Positions 53,437 through 61,652 of a stretch of 64,000 bases of DNA are shown piece after piece. The translations under genes were made by a program, and so were the position numbers. A model generated the notes under the pieces. The model ran no database searches, was not told where the DNA came from, and saw only the letters and a program-made list of their open reading frames with translations. Each line of letters opens with the position of its first letter. The stretch's first letter is position 1. Where the stretch lies: positions 186,001 through 250,000 of the forward strand of contig NZ_SKFG01000001.1 in the NCBI RefSeq assembly GCF_004344915.1, read 5' to 3'. Source of the stretch: Paenibacillus albiflavus. Its GTDB lineage: Bacteria; Bacillota; Bacilli; Paenibacillales; NBRC-103111.

Positions 53437-54231
53437 ATGAAAAAAATACTACTTGCACTATTCGCATCATCCCTTTTACTATTTGCTTCTGCTTGCGGCA
53501 GCAGCAGCAAAGAAGGAACTATTACAATTGGCGCAACGGCAGTCCCGCATGCTGAAATTCTGAATTTTATTAAACCGATACTTAAAGAGCAAGGTGTTGA
53601 TTTAGTCGTCAAAGAATTCTCCGATTACGCAATAATTAACAGCCAATTGTTCGAGAAGAATCTGGATGCTGACTTCTTCCAGCACAAACCATACCTTGAC
53701 GCTCAAAATAGAGAGAAAAAAATGGACCTGGTATCTGTAGCAAACGTCCATATTGAACCATTCGGTGCCTACTCCAAAAAGATTAATGACCTGAAGGATT
53801 TGAAAGATGGTTCAACAGTTGCGATTCCAAACGATCCCACAAACGGAGGACGCGCCCTTCTTCTACTTGAGAAGCAAGGATTAATTAAATTGAAATCAGA
53901 TGCAGGAATTGAAGCAACACCGAATGATATCGTTCAAAACGATAAAAAGCTTGTCATCAAGGAGCTCGATGCAGGAATGCTGCCAAGATCCCTGGATGAT
54001 GTTGAGCTTGCTTTGATCAATACGAACTACGCAATGCAAGCAGGACTAAATCCTCTTACAGATTCGCTTTTCATTGAAGATAAAGATAGCCCATATGCGA
54101 ACATCCTTGCAGCCCGCCCTGACAATAAGGACTCTGAAGCGATCCAGAAGGTAGTTACTGCATTAAATTCACCAGAAGTGAAGAAGTTTATCGAAGATAA
54201 TTACCATGGTTCTATCCTGCCAGCGTTCTAA
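53437..54231 (+). CDS. metQ: Methionine-binding lipoprotein MetQ
   Basis: 264 aa. Lipoprotein signal MKKILLALFASSLLLFASACGSSS, then the NlpA/MetQ fold: TIGATAVPHAEILNFIKPILKEQGVDLVVKEFSDYAIINSQL, DADFFQHKPYLD and NDPTNGGRALLLL. It binds methionine outside the membrane for MetNI. ATG 53437 has RBS AGGAGAG. Confidence 0.95.
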   Translation: MKKILLALFASSLLLFASACGSSSKEGTITIGATAVPHAEILNFIKPILKEQGVDLVVKEFSDYAIINSQLFEKNLDADFFQHKPYLDAQNREKKMDLVSVANVHIEPFGAYSKKINDLKDLKDGSTVAIPNDPTNGGRALLLLEKQGLIKLKSDAGIEATPNDIVQNDKKLVIKELDAGMLPRSLDDVELALINTNYAMQAGLNPLTDSLFIEDKDSPYANILAARPDNKDSEAIQKVVTALNSPEVKKFIEDNYHGSILPAF

Positions 54232-54245
54232 TTAAACAGTAATAA

Positions 54246-54296
54246 AACCTCGTATAGATTTCTGATAAGTCGTCAGAAATTTATCGAGGTTTTTTC
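54246..54296 (+). terminator. Terminator after metNIQ
   Basis: AACCTCG..ATTTCTGA and TCAGAAAT..CGAGGTT arms followed by TTTTTTC, 15 bases beyond the metQ stop. Confidence 0.9.
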
Positions 54297-54307
54297 TTGT
54301 AAACATC

Positions 54308-54355
54308 TTCCAATACGAACAAATGTTTGATATAATAAAACCAAACAAATGTTCT
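54308..54355 (+). promoter_or_regulatory. Promoter with two LexA (SOS) boxes
   Basis: -35 TTCCAA (54308-54313), 17-bp spacer, -10 TATAAT (54331-54336). Box 1, CGAACAAATGTTTG (54316-54329), fits the Gram-positive LexA consensus CGAACRNRYGTTYC at 13 of 14 positions and lies in the spacer. Box 2, CAAACAAATGTTCT (54342-54355), fits at 12 of 14 and covers the start of transcription. Centres are 26 bp apart. Confidence 0.8.
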
Positions 54356-54373
54356 TATGAGGAGGTTTTATTG

Positions 54374-54604
54374 ATGAAAGCATGCAATCATTTTCGATTT
54401 ATGGATGAGGGGAATGAGTACGGCTGGAACGACCTTACTTTCAAGTTTTATCCGGATGGACATGTTGTGATTATGGATAATGAGACAAGCAATCTTGTTA
54501 ATCCTAAGCAGCTTAAAGGCAAGGCACTCGACTTCTATATCCGTAAACGCATCTATCTCATTAAGACCAATCTACAAGAACAACAGCTCAAGTACGCCAA
54601 TTAA
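54374..54604 (+). CDS. Small protein of unknown function, predicted SOS-controlled
   Basis: 76 aa from ATG 54374, with GAGGAGG upstream; the longest ORF starts within the promoter. Sequence MKACNHFRFMDEGNEYGWND, beta-rich FKFYPDGHVVIMDNE, then basic helices (KQLKGKALDFYIRKRIYLIKTNLQEQQLKYAN). No Cys pair, membrane helix or signal is seen. No family recognised. The two LexA boxes predict induction by DNA damage. It converges with tag and the stop codons overlap. Confidence 0.75.
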   Translation: MKACNHFRFMDEGNEYGWNDLTFKFYPDGHVVIMDNETSNLVNPKQLKGKALDFYIRKRIYLIKTNLQEQQLKYAN

Positions 54605-55161
54605 GCTTGTCTGTAGCAATCGCAGCTTGTTATATGATCATTAACTATCCCTACGGCTTGCATGAACGAATACATAATTGTTGTGCCAACAAAGCTAAAT
54701 CCACGTTTCTTCAGATCTTTACTAATCTTATCGGATAGTGGAGTCGAGACTGGGACTTCCTTAAGGGATTGCCAAGCATTCTGGATGGGCTGATGATCGA
54801 CAAAGCTCCATATATAGTGATCGAAAGAGCCGAAAGTTTCTTGAATGCGAATGAATGCCTGTGCATTTTGAATTGTGGCACGAATCTTTAGACGATTGCG
54901 CACGATGCCTGTATTTTGCAGCAGTTCATTATATTTTGCCTCATCATAGCCTGCTACTTTATTTACGTCGAACTGATCCATAGCCTCTCTATAATTCTCA
55001 CGTTTCTTAAGTATGGTATACCAGCTAAGACCTGCTTGAGCTCCTTCTAGTATTATCATCTCGAACAATTTACGATCATCATGAACGGGAACTCCCCATT
55101 CATTATCATGATAATCTAGATACAAGGGATCATCATTTACCCAACCGCATCTATTCAACAT
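54601..55161 (-). CDS. tag: DNA-3-methyladenine glycosylase I
   Basis: 186 aa from ATG 55161; AAGGGTG lies nine bases upstream, too near for ATG codons at 55173/55170. The Tag signature is NRCGWVNDDPLYLDYHDNEWGVPVHDDRKLFEMIILEGAQAGLSWYTILKKRENY; the zinc site uses Cys and His near the N terminus with HITSCDCY near the C terminus. Glu in EGAQAGLSW is the base-recognition residue. It removes 3-methyladenine from DNA. The neighbouring LexA-boxed gene makes a repair context likely. Confidence 0.95.
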   Translation of the reverse strand: MLNRCGWVNDDPLYLDYHDNEWGVPVHDDRKLFEMIILEGAQAGLSWYTILKKRENYREAMDQFDVNKVAGYDEAKYNELLQNTGIVRNRLKIRATIQNAQAFIRIQETFGSFDHYIWSFVDHQPIQNAWQSLKEVPVSTPLSDKISKDLKKRGFSFVGTTIMYSFMQAVGIVNDHITSCDCYRQA

Positions 55162-55219
55162 TACAATCATCACCCTTCGTCACAATAAGATTATGATTAT
55201 AGAACCATATGTTCGTATT

Positions 55220-56110
55220 TTAACTTAAGGATGCTGCTGTTGTCGATTTCTTTTTTTGCCCAATCATTCTGACGATTATGCCTTGACTTGGTGAGAATAA
55301 CACTGCTAACACAAATAGAATACCCGCAACGGACATCATGCTACCAGCAATAGAAGCATCTAGAATATAGGCTGTATAATAGCCCAGAACTGAACTTAGA
55401 ACACTGATAATCATGCTAATCCCGATCATAGCCCCTAGTCGTTCAGTCAATAAATAGGCAGTTGAAGCAGGAACAATCAGCATGCCGACTACAAGAATAG
55501 CACCTACACTTTCAAACGATGCAACCGTCGTTAGTGAAACCAGTCCCATTAAAACATAATGGAACAGAACTACGGGAATGCCTACTGCCGCTGCCATTGC
55601 CGCATCGAAGGAGCATAACTTAAACTGCTTAAAGAATAAAGCTATCACAAGAATACTAAGTAGAAATACTGAGCCTACCTGCCATATTGCCATTGGTCCA
55701 AGATCCATTCCACCGATAACAAGTGTATTCCATGGAATATAAGCAATTTCTCCATAGAGCACACAGTCTAAATCTAGGTCTATATCTCTTGTGTACAAGC
55801 TGACTAGCACAACACCTACTGCGAATAATGCGGTAAATACGACCCCTATCGCAGCATCTCCCTGCACACCGCTCTGCTTAAAGGTCTGGATCAGAAATAC
55901 GGTAAGCAAACCAATAATGGATGCACCAATTAACATAATGAAGGAATCTCTCGAACCAGAAATCAAGAACGCAATAACAATCCCTGGTAACACTGCATGT
56001 GAGATAGCATCACCAATCATGGACATTTTGCGTAGAACAAGAAAGCAGCCTACTAACGAGCAGGCACATGAAACTACTATACCTGTTAGAATAATCCAAA
56101 GATCATTCAT
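55220..56110 (-). CDS. mntD: Manganese-type ABC transporter permease (MntD/TroD-like)
   Basis: 296 aa from ATG 56110, with GGGAGGAAC upstream. About eight to nine hydrophobic helices; LVLRKMSMIGDAISHAVLPGIVIAFLISGS is the ABC-3 family mark. It pairs with the adjacent permease; the genes overlap by 8 bp. Last gene of the transporter operon. Metal inferred as Mn2+ from the MntR-like box upstream of mntA. Confidence 0.9.
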   Translation of the reverse strand: MNDLWIILTGIVVSCACSLVGCFLVLRKMSMIGDAISHAVLPGIVIAFLISGSRDSFIMLIGASIIGLLTVFLIQTFKQSGVQGDAAIGVVFTALFAVGVVLVSLYTRDIDLDLDCVLYGEIAYIPWNTLVIGGMDLGPMAIWQVGSVFLLSILVIALFFKQFKLCSFDAAMAAAVGIPVVLFHYVLMGLVSLTTVASFESVGAILVVGMLIVPASTAYLLTERLGAMIGISMIISVLSSVLGYYTAYILDASIAGSMMSVAGILFVLAVLFSPSQGIIVRMIGQKKKSTTAASLS

Positions 56111-57038
56111 AGATAGTTCCCTCCTTAGCAACCACTTGATGAGGGATATTCTGTACTTCACGTCTCAGCTTGAAGCGCTGCCACAGCTTAGGCAATATAC
56201 CTCTTCTAGGTGCGATTAGAATCGAAATAATGAAGATCGTCGTTGCCGCTAGAACAGAAATAGGTCCAGTAGGCAGATTATTGCCTGAGGTGGAAATTAA
56301 AGTGCCAAGGAATCCGCTTAATGCGCCGAACAATCCCGACAAGATGACCATCAATCCTAATCTCTCAGTCCAATAACGAGCGGCTACTGCAGGTGTAATG
56401 AGCAGTGCAGCCATTAATACAACCCCAACTGCTTGAATCCCAACGACTACGGCAATCACAATAAGAAACATAACGAGTTGATCTAGTACACCGACTGGCA
56501 TACCGATTCCACGTGCAAATCCCGGATCAAAGCTAATAATCTTAAGTTCCTTAAATAGTAATGTACATACACCAAGCAGTACAAAAGAAATAACCGACAT
56601 CGTTATGACATCTGAACGAATCATCGCTGCTGCTTGCCCGAATAAGAATTTATCCAGCCCACTTTGATTCCCGCTTGCACTATGTTGAATTTGTGTTAAC
56701 AGAACAATACCAAATCCGAAGAAAACAGATAAAATAATACCTAATGCTGCATCCTGCTTGAGTTTCGTATACCTCGTTATCCAACCAATGCTAAGTGTAG
56801 CTATTAAACCAGCAATTGCTGCTCCAACCAGAAACCAGACGATCGACTTTGATCCCGTGATCATGAAGGCAATACATATGCCAGGTAATGCAGCATGGGA
56901 TAACGCATCTCCCATAAGCGATTGCTTACGCAAGTAGGCGAATGCACCAATAACACCTGAACTAAGGCCGAGTAGAATACTTCCAAGCAGAATCCACTGC
57001 GTATTGGGATCACCAAAAACCTTTATCCATTCAACCAT
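56103..57038 (-). CDS. mntC: Manganese-type ABC transporter permease (MntC/TroC-like)
   Basis: 311 aa. ABC-3 permease with YLRKQSLMGDALSHAALPGICIAFMITGSK near the N terminus and about eight to nine helices; a basic C-terminal tail (RLWQRFKLRREVQ-like, before IPHQVVAKEG). ATG 57038 follows GGGGG. Works with mntB ATPase and mntD as a heterodimeric channel. Confidence 0.9.
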   Translation of the reverse strand: MVEWIKVFGDPNTQWILLGSILLGLSSGVIGAFAYLRKQSLMGDALSHAALPGICIAFMITGSKSIVWFLVGAAIAGLIATLSIGWITRYTKLKQDAALGIILSVFFGFGIVLLTQIQHSASGNQSGLDKFLFGQAAAMIRSDVITMSVISFVLLGVCTLLFKELKIISFDPGFARGIGMPVGVLDQLVMFLIVIAVVVGIQAVGVVLMAALLITPAVAARYWTERLGLMVILSGLFGALSGFLGTLISTSGNNLPTGPISVLAATTIFIISILIAPRRGILPKLWQRFKLRREVQNIPHQVVAKEGTIYE

Positions 57039-57062
57039 GATGTGGTCCCCCTTTCTTCCACC

Positions 57063-57806
57063 TTAATGAAGCGTCTTTTTATCTAGCAGCGATAATCTGC
57101 CACCATAAGTTCGTTGTAGATTCTCATGCGTGAATATCTCTTCGGTTGGGCCAACATCCATCAGCTCTACATTCAGCATCATGACCCAATCAAAATATTC
57201 CTTCACCGTGGCTAAGTCATGATGAACAACAAGCACCGTTTTTCCCTTGCTTTTTAAGTTATCGAGCAGAGTGATAATCGCTTTCTCCGTAGCTGCATCT
57301 ACTCCTACAAACGGTTCATCCATCAAATAGAGTGAAGCATCCTGGGCTAGCGCTCTAGCAAGGAATACACGCTGCTGCTGTCCACCTGACAGCTGTGATA
57401 TTTGACGATTTGCAAAGGCATCCATTCCTACCTGTTCCAAGCAATGCATGGCAATTTCCTTTTCTTTTTTGCCTGGACGCTTAAACCATCCCAGATGTCC
57501 ATATCTGCCCATTGTCACTACATCCAGCGCGTTGGTAGGAAAATCCCAATCCACTGATTCACGTTGTGGCACATAACCCACTTGTTTACGCTGCGCTTTA
57601 TAGGTTTGCCCATGAATATAGACTTCTCCAGATAAGCTTGGAATAAGGCCTAACGCAGCTTTGATAAGTGTCGATTTGCCTGCTCCATTGGGACCGACTA
57701 TACCAATTAATTTGCCCTTGGGCACTTTAAAGGATATATTTCGTAATACAGGCTTTTTCTGATAAGCAACATTCATATCCTTGATTTCGAGTGAATATTC
57801 CAACAT
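57063..57806 (-). CDS. mntB: Manganese-type ABC transporter ATP-binding protein
   Basis: 247 aa. Walker [10 protein letters not shown], signature [16 protein letters not shown], Walker [13 protein letters not shown], switch His in [45 protein letters not shown] is typical for Mn/Zn/Fe ABC ATPases. RBS AAGGAG. Confidence 0.93.
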   Translation of the reverse strand: MLEYSLEIKDMNVAYQKKPVLRNISFKVPKGKLIGIVGPNGAGKSTLIKAALGLIPSLSGEVYIHGQTYKAQRKQVGYVPQRESVDWDFPTNALDVVTMGRYGHLGWFKRPGKKEKEIAMHCLEQVGMDAFANRQISQLSGGQQQRVFLARALAQDASLYLMDEPFVGVDAATEKAIITLLDNLKSKGKTVLVVHHDLATVKEYFDWVMMLNVELMDVGPTEEIFTHENLQRTYGGRLSLLDKKTLH

Positions 57807-57826
57807 CTGATCGTCTCCTTCCTTAA

Positions 57827-58780
57827 TTAGCGCAGTGCTTTAACAATTTGATCAACGTTATGACGTACCATCCCAACATATGTACCCTCTAACGTTCCTT
57901 CGGCACCCATAGCATCCGAATATAATTCTCCGCCGATTTCTAAGTCGTGGCCTTTTACCTTAGCTCCTGCAATTACAGCCTCAATCGCATCCTTGGGTAC
58001 TGACGACTCGATAAACACTGCTTTAATCTTATTCTCAACCAGATAGTCTCTGAGATCGGCAACATCCTTCGCTCCATATTCAGAGGCCGTTGACATGCCT
58101 TGCAATCCCATCACCTTAATCCCATATGCCTCTCCAAAGTATCCAAATGCATCATGTGCGGTTACGAGTACACGCGAGCTTTCAGGAATTGTGTTGATCT
58201 GCTCCCTTACGTAGTTATCCAGTTTACTTAGCTCATCTAAGTAGGCTGCGGCATTTTTCTCATAATCAGCCTTATGCTCGGAATCAAACTGAATTAATTC
58301 ATCACGAACCTTTTCTGTTGCCTTCATCCAGTTCTGAACATTAAACCAAATGTGCGGATCATACTCCGTTTCCATCTCTGAGCCTGATCTAAGTTGATTC
58401 TTGTCGATGTTCGATGATACGGCAAACGTTGGCTTTTCTTTGTTCATTTTCTCGAAAATATCTCCCATCTTTCCTTCAAGATGTAGTCCGTTATAGAAAA
58501 TGATATCTGCATCCTCCAGCTTCTTAATGTCGCCTTGTGAAGCCTTGTATAAATGCGGGTCAACCCCCGATTTCATTAAACCTGTTACATTCACATGCTC
58601 GGCACCTACATTCTTAACGATGTCCGTAATCATTCCAATTGTTGTCGTCACTTTAATTTGTTTGCTGCTGCTCGATGTTTGGTTCTGATTTGGCGTCTGA
58701 CCACATGCAGACAACACACTAATTACGACCATCAGCATAACCATCACCCAGATATAACTTCTCTTTGAAACTTGTTTCAA
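57827..58780 (-). CDS. mntA: Manganese-type ABC transporter substrate-binding lipoprotein
   Basis: 317 aa, TTG start behind GGAGGG. Lipobox [15 protein letters not shown], Ser/Gln linker, then the cluster A-I metal-binding fold: [50 protein letters not shown] and SDAMG provide the His/Glu/Asp ligands. The absence of a His-rich loop and the MntR-like box argue for Mn2+ rather than Zn2+. First gene of the operon mntABCD. Confidence 0.9.
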   Translation of the reverse strand: MKQVSKRSYIWVMVMLMVVISVLSACGQTPNQNQTSSSSKQIKVTTTIGMITDIVKNVGAEHVNVTGLMKSGVDPHLYKASQGDIKKLEDADIIFYNGLHLEGKMGDIFEKMNKEKPTFAVSSNIDKNQLRSGSEMETEYDPHIWFNVQNWMKATEKVRDELIQFDSEHKADYEKNAAAYLDELSKLDNYVREQINTIPESSRVLVTAHDAFGYFGEAYGIKVMGLQGMSTASEYGAKDVADLRDYLVENKIKAVFIESSVPKDAIEAVIAGAKVKGHDLEIGGELYSDAMGAEGTLEGTYVGMVRHNVDQIVKALR

Positions 58781-58827
58781 TTCAATCCCTCCTGATTTTT
58801 GAATATTTTTTTGATTAAACTAATTTT

Positions 58828-58843
58828 GTTTCCTTAGGGAAAC
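58828..58843 (-). promoter_or_regulatory. MntR-like operator in the mnt leader
   Basis: GTTTCC-N4-GGAAAC inside TTTTGTTTCCTTAGGGAAAC resembles Bacillus MntR sites (TTTGCCTTAAGGAAACT). It lies 48-63 bp before mntA and about 80 bp downstream of the best -10. Predicts repression by Mn2+-MntR. Confidence 0.72.
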
Positions 58844-58904
58844 TTTCAGGACAAAAAAAAGCAACTTCCCTTGTTCTGTATCCTATTAGCTCACTTAATC
58901 AAAT

Positions 58905-58930
58905 TGATATTGATTATCACTATTATTATA
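58905..58930 (-). promoter_or_regulatory. -10 element and Fur-family box of the mnt operon
   Basis: TATAAT (58930-58925 on the minus strand) is followed by TGATAATCAATATCA (58919-58905), a 7-1-7 Fur-type box with one arm mismatch. No good -35 is seen. A Zur or PerR site would look alike. Confidence 0.55.
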
Positions 58931-58954
58931 CAAAAACAAAAAAGTTGCAATAAG

Positions 58955-58981
58955 GAAAAATAATTAGTCTTGGTTAAGACT
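58955..58981 (-). terminator. Terminator-like hairpin at the end of the 45-residue ORF
   Basis: AGTCTT-AACC-AAGACT then AATTATTTTT on the minus strand. The hairpin includes the stop codon. Confidence 0.55.
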
Positions 58982-59111
58982 TATTTTTCGAGATTTGATT
59001 CAAGCTTGGTGCATATTCTGTAGATTTAGTAGAGTTCAATGATATCGCTTCTTCCATGATGGATGCATCGTTTTGACGATTTTTTATTTTTTCCGCTCTA
59101 TTCTTCGGCAT
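58974..59111 (-). CDS. 45-residue ORF of unknown function
   Basis: Starts at ATG 59111 behind GGAGGTGAG at 8-nt spacing; a longer frame to 59162 has no RBS. Protein MPKNRAEKIKNRQNDASIME... is basic at the start, polar, without Cys or Trp, and ends with SLNQISKNKS. Small polar proteins like this are often spore or stress proteins, but no family matches. It lies upstream of the mnt operon on the same strand with a hairpin at its end. Confidence 0.6.
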   Translation of the reverse strand: MPKNRAEKIKNRQNDASIMEEAISLNSTKSTEYAPSLNQISKNKS

Positions 59112-59374
59112 TAATCCACTCACCTCCATTCGATCTTTGCATAGTTTGCTATGAACAGACATTTTCTATGTGTCGAATAGATGGTAACTCGATCACATTG
59201 TGCGCTTGCCTAGGAAATAAATACAAGCAGGAAATATTCATTTCCCCACTTTATTGCCGAGTAAGCAGCTTTTAAGTATGAAATGAATGCTTTTGGAGCA
59301 ACGTAACTAAAGCAACATGTAATTGTTCGAGGAACGATTGAACACACAGATCAGACTATCAGGAGGCGAACACT

Positions 59375-59695
59375 GTGACGAAAGGCGAGCAACATCAAGA
59401 ATCCATCAAGCATGCGGAGGAACATGCAGAAAGTGCAATTATGGCGGCACAGCGAGCAGAAGCCATGCTTCATGACGCATTAATCACTTCCGATCCACAA
59501 CAACTTCGAGCTGCCCAGGCTCGAGTCACTCAAACACAGCATGACATTGTAGAAGCACGTAAGCATATGGTCGAGTTCAGCACAATGGAACCATTTGAAC
59601 AGCAGCTATCTTCTAAATCCGAAGACCTACATAAAGCATCTGTTGATATGGTGATTGCGAAAGATAAATCCAAATTACCTAAACAAGTAAGATAG
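59375..59695 (+). CDS. Small helical protein of unknown function
   Basis: 106 aa, GTG start with RBS GGAGG. Two or three long Ala/Glu/Gln/His-rich helices (HAEEHAESAIMAAQRAEAMLHDAL; LRAAQARVTQTQHDIVEARKHMVEF) with heptad-like spacing, so a coiled coil or helical bundle is likely. No signal, membrane segment or Cys. Not recognised. A terminator follows at 59723. Confidence 0.75.
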   Translation: MTKGEQHQESIKHAEEHAESAIMAAQRAEAMLHDALITSDPQQLRAAQARVTQTQHDIVEARKHMVEFSTMEPFEQQLSSKSEDLHKASVDMVIAKDKSKLPKQVR

Positions 59696-59722
59696 TGAAG
59701 CAGTTAATAACAAGAATACAAG

Positions 59723-59760
59723 AAATGCCTTATCTCCTTCTGAAGAGACAAGGCATTTTT
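59723..59760. terminator. Bidirectional terminator
   Basis: AAATGCCTT..TCTC and GAGA..AAGGCATTT arms followed by TTTT on the plus strand. It also stands just beyond the MFS gene on the minus strand. Confidence 0.85.
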
Positions 59761-59771
59761 AGCTAATAGAA

Positions 59772-60926
59772 TTATTGCGGTTTCGGGTTTGCTGCTCGAT
59801 GTTGAAAAAGACCAATAAGCACAAAAGTAAGGAATGAACCACCTAAAACATAGAATAAAGAGGCAAGTGATACATAATTCAGCAGAAAGCCACCAATAAG
59901 TGGACCAACTAAACTTCCGAGACTAAAGTTCACAGAGGCAATAATATTTGCTTTGGGTAATAGTTCTTTGGGTAGTAAGTCGGCTGCATAAGCCATCCCT
60001 AGCGAGAAGAATGAACCGACCATTCCGCCGCCAATGATGAATAGCGTACCAACCATCCATAGATTCGCCCCCATAAATGGCACAAGCAAGAAGCATATCG
60101 TCCCGATAGTCCCCGTAATCATTAAGACTGGCTTCCGTCCAAACTTATCGCTCCATATCCCTAGAGGCAATTGTAGGATTAATCCGCCCATCCCTATTAG
60201 AGGCAATAGAATAGCTACATCAGCTTCAGTGAATCCCGTTCGCAATCCATAAACAGGGAATTGTCCATTCATCGTCGCTTCCATAAATCCGTATAGTATA
60301 GATGGAATAAGTGCGAACCAAGCAATTCTGATCACTCTGGAATAAGTCAAATTCGTATTGCGAACTCCTGGCGCCGCAAAGCCTTCTTTGGAATTCTGCA
60401 GCTTAATAAACAACAACCCAAGAACGATGGAGTAACAAATCGCCAGTACGACAAATGGCACCCATAACCCGAGCTTCATAAGCGGAATTCCAAAAGGTCC
60501 GATCGTAAATCCTAAACCATAGGACATACCATATAAGGAGATATATCTCCCCCTGCGATCAGCAGGGGCTGAAGAGACAATCCAGAGCTGAGATGCAAAG
60601 TGCAGCGCACTGTCACCAATCCCAACAAGTATTCGCAGAATAAACCAAATCCATAAATTATGAGTAAGCGGGAATGCGAGAACGGAACCAATAACAAGCA
60701 CCATGCCGGCTGCGATTACAGGCTTATATCCATATTTTCTCGTAGGTTTTTCGATAAAGAACATGGTACCTAATATCCCGATATATAACCCTACTGCATT
60801 CAATCCATTAATATCGGGAGAAATCCCTGCCTGCTCTAACAAGATGGTTAAGAGCGGCATTAACAATCCTTGACTTGAACCTGCTACAATAACGACTAAT
60901 AAAAGAATAATCAGATGCACGTACAA
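59772..60926 (-). CDS. MFS transporter (12-TM)
   Basis: 384 aa, TTG start after GGAAGG. About twelve hydrophobic helices; GIWSDKFGRKPVLMITG in the central part is motif A and RILVGIGDSALHFASQLWIVSSAPADRRGRYISLYGMSYGLGFTIGPFG the helix 4-5 region. Fits sugar- or drug-exporter-like MFS proteins. Substrate unknown. The unknown gene 60960-61496 lies 33 bp upstream, same strand. Confidence 0.88.
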   Translation of the reverse strand: MYVHLIILLLVVIVAGSSQGLLMPLLTILLEQAGISPDINGLNAVGLYIGILGTMFFIEKPTRKYGYKPVIAAGMVLVIGSVLAFPLTHNLWIWFILRILVGIGDSALHFASQLWIVSSAPADRRGRYISLYGMSYGLGFTIGPFGIPLMKLGLWVPFVVLAICYSIVLGLLFIKLQNSKEGFAAPGVRNTNLTYSRVIRIAWFALIPSILYGFMEATMNGQFPVYGLRTGFTEADVAILLPLIGMGGLILQLPLGIWSDKFGRKPVLMITGTIGTICFLLVPFMGANLWMVGTLFIIGGGMVGSFFSLGMAYAADLLPKELLPKANIIASVNFSLGSLVGPLIGGFLLNYVSLASLFYVLGGSFLTFVLIGLFQHRAANPKPQ

Positions 60927-60959
60927 TAACTTCCTTCCTAATTCATAGCTGTAAAGGGA

Positions 60960-61496
60960 TTACTCAAAAAGCTTAAGTTCATCCCATCTACCTGCTGCGT
61001 TAAGTATTTTAGGATGCAGCGGGCTTCGAAATCTGGGGTCGATAAAAAAACGCAAGCGCTTGATCCATGCTTCAAATTCTACTGTATTTGCGAAAACATT
61101 CGCATACCAGTCATTCATATAGACAAAATAAGGACCGGGATATTTGTCCACAAGAAATCGTAGTAAGGTATCGATCGGCGTATATTTCTTACGCTTACCC
61201 TCCCACTCATCAATTACATAATCCGTATGTGGCTGCAGCAGCTCGATAATTTGGTTTAGATTTTTGATGCGTTTATAAAAAGGAATATCACATGGGTACT
61301 TCATCCTTCGCAAAGTCTCTTCATGCTGTGGAGCAAATACCACTTTAGCAAAAGCACGTTCTTCCGCTAATCCGAACAACTTAGATAGCTGCGGCTCTTC
61401 CCAATCGTCAAACGAATCTAACATGATTAAAGTCCCTTTCACTTTAACAGCAGGCTCTTTGTAGCCAAATGGTACGGTAATATTGTCTCTAGCCAT
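60960..61496 (-). CDS. Protein of unknown function
   Basis: 178 aa from ATG 61496; a GTG at 61511 sits in the RBS. VKGTLIMLDSFDDWEEPQLSKLFGLAEERAFAKVVFAPQHEETLRRMKYPCDIPFYKRI opens an alpha/beta protein rich in aromatic and basic residues (PGPYFVYMNDWYANVFANTVEFEAWIKRLRFFIDPRFRSPLHPK). Cytoplasmic. No family recognised. It precedes the MFS gene in a probable two-gene operon. Confidence 0.7.
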   Translation of the reverse strand: MARDNITVPFGYKEPAVKVKGTLIMLDSFDDWEEPQLSKLFGLAEERAFAKVVFAPQHEETLRRMKYPCDIPFYKRIKNLNQIIELLQPHTDYVIDEWEGKRKKYTPIDTLLRFLVDKYPGPYFVYMNDWYANVFANTVEFEAWIKRLRFFIDPRFRSPLHPKILNAAGRWDELKLFE

Positions 61497-61652
61497 AATA
61501 CAAGCAACCACCCTTCAAGAACAGTCTTATACCTAGATTAACCTAGCGTAGTACCGATCATGCTGCGAAAAAGTTTTTGTTTACAAGACAATTATTATAT
61601 AATACATCATGTATTCTTAAATTCACTTATTACTAAAGGAGACGAAATTTGC

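Noticed and set aside
55202..55214. GAACCATATGTTC upstream of tag, looking like a LexA box
   Set aside because: The two GAAC/GTTC halves are five bases apart instead of four, so it does not fit the Gram-positive LexA spacing. Not counted as an SOS site.
58861..58955. GCAACTT ... AAGTTGC followed by nine U residues before mntA, looking like a terminator
   Set aside because: The loop would be almost 80 nt and the first arm lies upstream of the -10 element, so the mntA transcript would not contain it.
59063..59275. 70-residue plus-strand frame over the 45-residue ORF
   Set aside because: No RBS, high Cys/Phe content typical of an antisense frame; the minus-strand ORF has a strong RBS.
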